A DNA stretch of 6,839 bases from Burkholderiales bacterium (lineage in GTDB: Bacteria > Pseudomonadota > Gammaproteobacteria > Burkholderiales > Burkholderiaceae_E): contig CP070753.1 of the NCBI GenBank assembly GCA_020348765.1, positions 1,998,479 to 2,005,317 of the forward strand. The letters are read 5' to 3'. This document shows, piece by piece, positions 3,974-6,839 of this stretch (position 1 is its first letter; every line of letters begins with the position of its first letter). Both the position numbers and the translations under genes were made by a program. The notes beneath the pieces are model-generated. The model made no database searches and was not told where the DNA came from. It was given only the letters and a program-made list of their open reading frames with translations.

Positions 3974-6839
3974 CCCAGACCGCCGAGCCTCAAGCCAGCA
4001 TCGATCTCGTGCCGCTCTCGTGGTGCCTCGAGGAAATCCGCAGCTCGCTCGATGCATCCGCCGAGGCGCTGCGCCGCCAGAGCGAACGACTCAACGACAG
4101 CGAGCGGGCATCGCTGCGGGCCGCGCGCGCCGCGCTGCACCAGGCCCTGGGCGCGTTGCACGTGGTGGGCATCGAAGGGCCGTCGCTGCTCGCGCGCGAG
4201 GCCGAGCACCTGCTGGACCGGGTCGCCGAGGACCAGATCGAGCTGACGACCGAGGTTCGGGGCGCGGTCGCGCGCGCCTACCGGGCGCTGGTCGACTACC
4301 TCGAAGATCTGCTGGCCGGCGAGCCGCATCGTCCGGTGCTGCTGTTCCCCTATTACCGCGCGCTGCTCGAGCTGCGCGGCGCCGAACGCATCGACCCGGC
4401 CGACCTGTACTTCCCGGATCTCTCGGCGCGTCCGCCGCGCGAGGCCCCGGGTGAGCCGCTCGACGGCGGCGCTGCAGTTCAGGTGCGCGGGCGCTTCGAG
4501 CGCGGCCTGCTGCGTTTTTTGCGCGACCCGGCAGACCGGGTCGGTCGCGCCGAGATGCTGGCTGCGGTCGAGGCCATCGAGGCGGCGCGGCGCGAGCGTC
4601 CCGAGCGCACGTTCTGGTGGGTGGCACGCGCCTTCTTCGACGGCCTGGCCGGCGGCGCGCTGGCGCCGTCGCTGTACGTCAAGCGGCTGATCGCGCGCGT
4701 CAACCTGCAGATGCGCCGCGTGCTCGACCAGTCGGCGCCGGTGGCCGATCGGCTGGTCAAGGACATGCTGTTCGCGATCGCCAGCGCCGGGCCGGGATCC
4801 GAGCGCATCGCCGAGGCGGTGCGATTGTTCGGGCTCGCCGGCAGCGTGCCAACCGATTTCGAGACGCCGCGCTACGGGCTGGTCGATGCCGCATCGGTCG
4901 CCTCGGCCCGGGAGTCGCTGGCCCGCGCCAAGCTGAGCTGGGACCGGATCGCGCGCGGCACCAGCGGCGAGGCGAACGGCTTTGCCGAGGCCTGCGCCGC
5001 CCTGGTCGAGGTCGCGCGGCACTTTCCGCGGCCCGGGCTGGGCGAACTGTCCGAGACGCTGCGCCAGTGGGGCGAGCGTGCGGCTCGTACCGGGCCGGAC
5101 GAGGCGGCAGCGCTCGAGGTCGCGACCGCGCTTCTGTTCTTTGGCCACATGCTGGATCGCGGCGCGCGCCTGGACGAGACGCAGGACGCGCGTGCCTCCG
5201 AACTGGCGGCCCGATTGCGTGCGATGGCACAGGGCGAGCCGGTCGCGAGCGAGGTCCCGGAATGGCTCGCGCACCTGACCCATGCGGCGCAGGAGCGCAT
5301 GACCATGGCCACGCTGGTGGCCGAGATGCAGGCCAACCTGCGCGGTGCCGAGAAGTCGCTCGATGCCTGCTTCCGCGGCCAGGCCCAGCCGGGCGAGCTG
5401 GCACAGGTTCCGAAGCTGCTGCAGCAGGTCATCGGCGCGCTCTCGCTGCTGGGTCATTCCGATGCGGCGCGTGCCGCCGAGGTCGTCGCGCAGGCGGTGC
5501 GCGACTTCGATCACGGCGATGCGCCGGCGCCCGAGCTGGCCGAGCGGGTCGCGAACAACCTCGGGGCGCTCGGTTTCTTCGTCGAGGCGCTGCTCGAGCC
5601 GAGCCTGGCGGCAGGCCGGTTCCGCTTCGACGAAGCCACCGGCGACTTCACGGTGTCGATGACCGCGTCGGTCGAGCCGGGCTCGACGATCGACGCGATC
5701 GACGGCGGGATCGAACTCGAGCCGAAACAGGCGCCCGAGCCGGCCGAGAGCGTCGAGGCCCGGCTGGCCGAGCACCGGCGCGAGGCCGCGACCCAGTTCG
5801 CCGCGCTCGGCGAGCGGCCCGACGACCAGCTACGGCGCCACCAGTTGCGCGAGACCTTGCGCTCGATCCGGGATGCGGCCGCGCTGCTGGATGATTCGGA
5901 CCTGGATCAGCATGCCGGTGCCGTCATCGAGCGGCTGGCGGCGCTGCCTGCGAGCGGCGCGGGTGCCGACCTGGTCGGCATCGCGGATGGCCTGCGCGCC
6001 CTCGGTGTCACGGTTGCCGAGCCGTCCACGCCCGTGTCCGCACCGGTCGATGCTCAGCAGATCGATGCCGAACTGCTCGAGATCTTTCTGGCCGAGGCCG
6101 AAGAAGTGCTGGGCTCGATCGCCGAGAGCAGCGGCGCATCGCGCTCGGCGCCGGGTAACCAGAGGCACCTGACCACGATGCGGCGCGGCTTCCACACGCT
6201 GAAAGGGTCGAGCCGCATGGTCGGCCTCGGTGAGTTCGGCGAAGCGGCATGGGAAATGGAGCAGGTGCTGAACCTGTGGTTGGCCGACGAACGTGCCGGC
6301 ACGCCCGATCTGTACCGGCTGGCTCAGGCCGCAGGCGCGCGCATGGCGGAGTGGATCGCGGGGCTGCAGGCAGGGGCCGCGCCGGTGATCGATGCTGCCG
6401 CGATCGCCGCAGCCGCGCGTCAGTTGCGCGAGCAGGGCACGCTGGCCGACGCGCTGCTGCTGGCGATCGCCGAAGGCGAGGCCGGACTGCCGAGCAGCGA
6501 AGCGGCCGCGCCGATCGCGCAGCGGGCCGTGGCCGAGGACCTGTCCCAGGAGTCGCCGGAGCCGGCCGAGTCGGTGGAGCCGGTCGAGGCGGTGGAGCCG
6601 GTCGAGGCGGTGGAGCCGGTGGAATCGGTCGCGCGGCCCGAGTTGGTCGAGTGGGTCGAATCGATCGAATTGACGGCGCCGGTCGAACCGGAACAGCCGG
6701 ACGGGGCAACCGGGGCCATCGACGCTTCCGAGCCGGCCCGGGGCGTTGCGGCGGTCGGCGTCGTCGAGCCCATCGAAGCGATCGAAGGCATCGAAGCGAC
6801 CGAAGGCATCGAAGCGATCGAAGGCATCGAAGCGATCGA
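3970..6839 (+). CDS. chpA: ChpA (PilL) hybrid chemotaxis kinase, N-terminal part, cut by the window edge
   Basis: The frame is open from ATG 3970 to the right edge (956 codons, no stop). Residues 1 to about 565 resemble the FimL-like N-terminal domain of ChpA: VPLSWCLEEI (14-23), LLFPYY (124-129) leading to a PDLS motif, LVKDMLF (262-268) and, near 480, QVPKLLQQV. Residues about 598-680 look like a helical bundle related to Hpt domains but without the histidine. An intact Hpt domain spans about 697-790 with phospho-accepting His742 in FHTLKGSSRMVG. A low-complexity Glu/Pro/Val/Ile linker with hexapeptide repeats follows from 862. Family members exceed 2,000 residues with further Hpt domains, a CheA core, CheW and a receiver, expected downstream. 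The start has AAGG seven bases upstream. ChpA passes phosphate to PilG and PilH under PilJ control. Confidence 0.9.
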   Translation, partial: MTQTAEPQASIDLVPLSWCLEEIRSSLDASAEALRRQSERLNDSERASLRAARAALHQALGALHVVGIEGPSLLAREAEHLLDRVAEDQIELTTEVRGAVARAYRALVDYLEDLLAGEPHRPVLLFPYYRALLELRGAERIDPADLYFPDLSARPPREAPGEPLDGGAAVQVRGRFERGLLRFLRDPADRVGRAEMLAAVEAIEAARRERPERTFWWVARAFFDGLAGGALAPSLYVKRLIARVNLQMRRVLDQSAPVADRLVKDMLFAIASAGPGSERIAEAVRLFGLAGSVPTDFETPRYGLVDAASVASARESLARAKLSWDRIARGTSGEANGFAEACAALVEVARHFPRPGLGELSETLRQWGERAARTGPDEAAALEVATALLFFGHMLDRGARLDETQDARASELAARLRAMAQGEPVASEVPEWLAHLTHAAQERMTMATLVAEMQANLRGAEKSLDACFRGQAQPGELAQVPKLLQQVIGALSLLGHSDAARAAEVVAQAVRDFDHGDAPAPELAERVANNLGALGFFVEALLEPSLAAGRFRFDEATGDFTVSMTASVEPGSTIDAIDGGIELEPKQAPEPAESVEARLAEHRREAATQFAALGERPDDQLRRHQLRETLRSIRDAAALLDDSDLDQHAGAVIERLAALPASGAGADLVGIADGLRALGVTVAEPSTPVSAPVDAQQIDAELLEIFLAEAEEVLGSIAESSGASRSAPGNQRHLTTMRRGFHTLKGSSRMVGLGEFGEAAWEMEQVLNLWLADERAGTPDLYRLAQAAGARMAEWIAGLQAGAAPVIDAAAIAAAARQLREQGTLADALLLAIAEGEAGLPSSEAAAPIAQRAVAEDLSQESPEPAESVEPVEAVEPVEAVEPVESVARPELVEWVESIELTAPVEPEQPDGATGAIDASEPARGVAAVGVVEPIEAIEGIEATEGIEAIEGIEAI
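6559..6630 (+). repeat. 18-base tandem repeat in chpA encoding EP(V/A)E(A/S)V
   Basis: Four 18-base units lie in frame: 6559-6576, 6577-6594, 6595-6612 and 6613-6630. The middle two are identical, GAGCCGGTCGAGGCGGTG, and the outer two differ at a few positions. They encode EPAESV, EPVEAV, EPVEAV and EPVESV (residues 864-887). The product is an acidic, proline-spaced segment that is likely extended or disordered, in keeping with a spacer between phosphotransfer domains. Confidence 0.9.
6766..6839 (+). repeat. 18-base tandem repeat in chpA encoding E(P/G)IEA(I/T), running off the window
   Basis: In-frame 18-base units lie at 6766-6783, 6784-6801, 6802-6819 and 6820-6837. The last two are identical, GAAGGCATCGAAGCGATC. 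They encode EPIEAI, EGIEAT, EGIEAI and EGIEAI (residues 933-956), and the next unit begins at 6838. Each unit can also be seen as two related 9-base halves (GAAGGCATC and GAAGCGATC). The array is a separate expansion from the one at 6559-6630, with Ile replacing Val. Its full length cannot be seen. Confidence 0.92.

Noticed and set aside
3787..5775. A 662-codon open frame on the minus strand opposite chpA, with other long minus frames opposite pilJ (1497-2882, 3042-3929) and pilI (770-1762).
   Set aside because: GC-rich coding DNA keeps antisense frames open. These translate to Arg/Leu/Gln-rich sequence with no domains, while the plus strand encodes recognisable Pil-Chp proteins throughout.

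Overview
The window is the 5' part of a Pil-Chp chemosensory operon, the system that controls type IV pilus twitching and surface sensing in many Gammaproteobacteria. All real genes lie on the + strand. DNA is strongly GC-rich, with GC at most third codon positions. The gene order pilG-pilH-pilI-pilJ-chpA, with no pilK, fits a high-GC gammaproteobacterium of the Xanthomonadales/Lysobacterales or a related Chromatiales-like lineage. That placement is an inference from gene order and composition, not from a marker gene.

Layout: 1-141 is a relatively AT-rich leader with a possible weak promoter and a clear imperfect palindrome (77-103). pilG (142-543) and pilH (560-937) encode two single-domain CheY-like response regulators. 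pilI (948-1475) encodes a CheW-type adaptor and pilJ (1503-3800) the membrane chemoreceptor. The gaps between these genes are 10-27 bases, so they are probably one transcript. A 169-base gap (3801-3969) then holds a 12-base tandem repeat, a short hairpin and a doubtful 53-codon Arg/Pro-rich small ORF. After it chpA starts at 3970 and runs off the right edge, with 956 complete codons and no stop.

How the genes work together (family knowledge): PilJ senses pilus- or surface-related signals in the periplasm. PilI couples it to the very large hybrid kinase ChpA. ChpA phosphotransfer domains pass phosphate to PilG and PilH, which bias pilus extension and retraction and, in Pseudomonas, cAMP production. 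Only the FimL-like N-terminal region of ChpA, one intact His-phosphotransfer domain and the start of a repeat-rich linker are in the window. The catalytic CheA core, CheW-like and receiver domains should lie downstream.

I see no wholly new system. The less ordinary points are an acidic N-terminal extension of about 90 residues on PilJ, the pilJ-chpA tandem repeat with a candidate small ORF overlapping the chpA start, hexapeptide-repeat linkers in ChpA encoded by 18-base tandem repeats, a probable phosphotransfer-like bundle in ChpA without its histidine, and the palindrome in the pilG leader.
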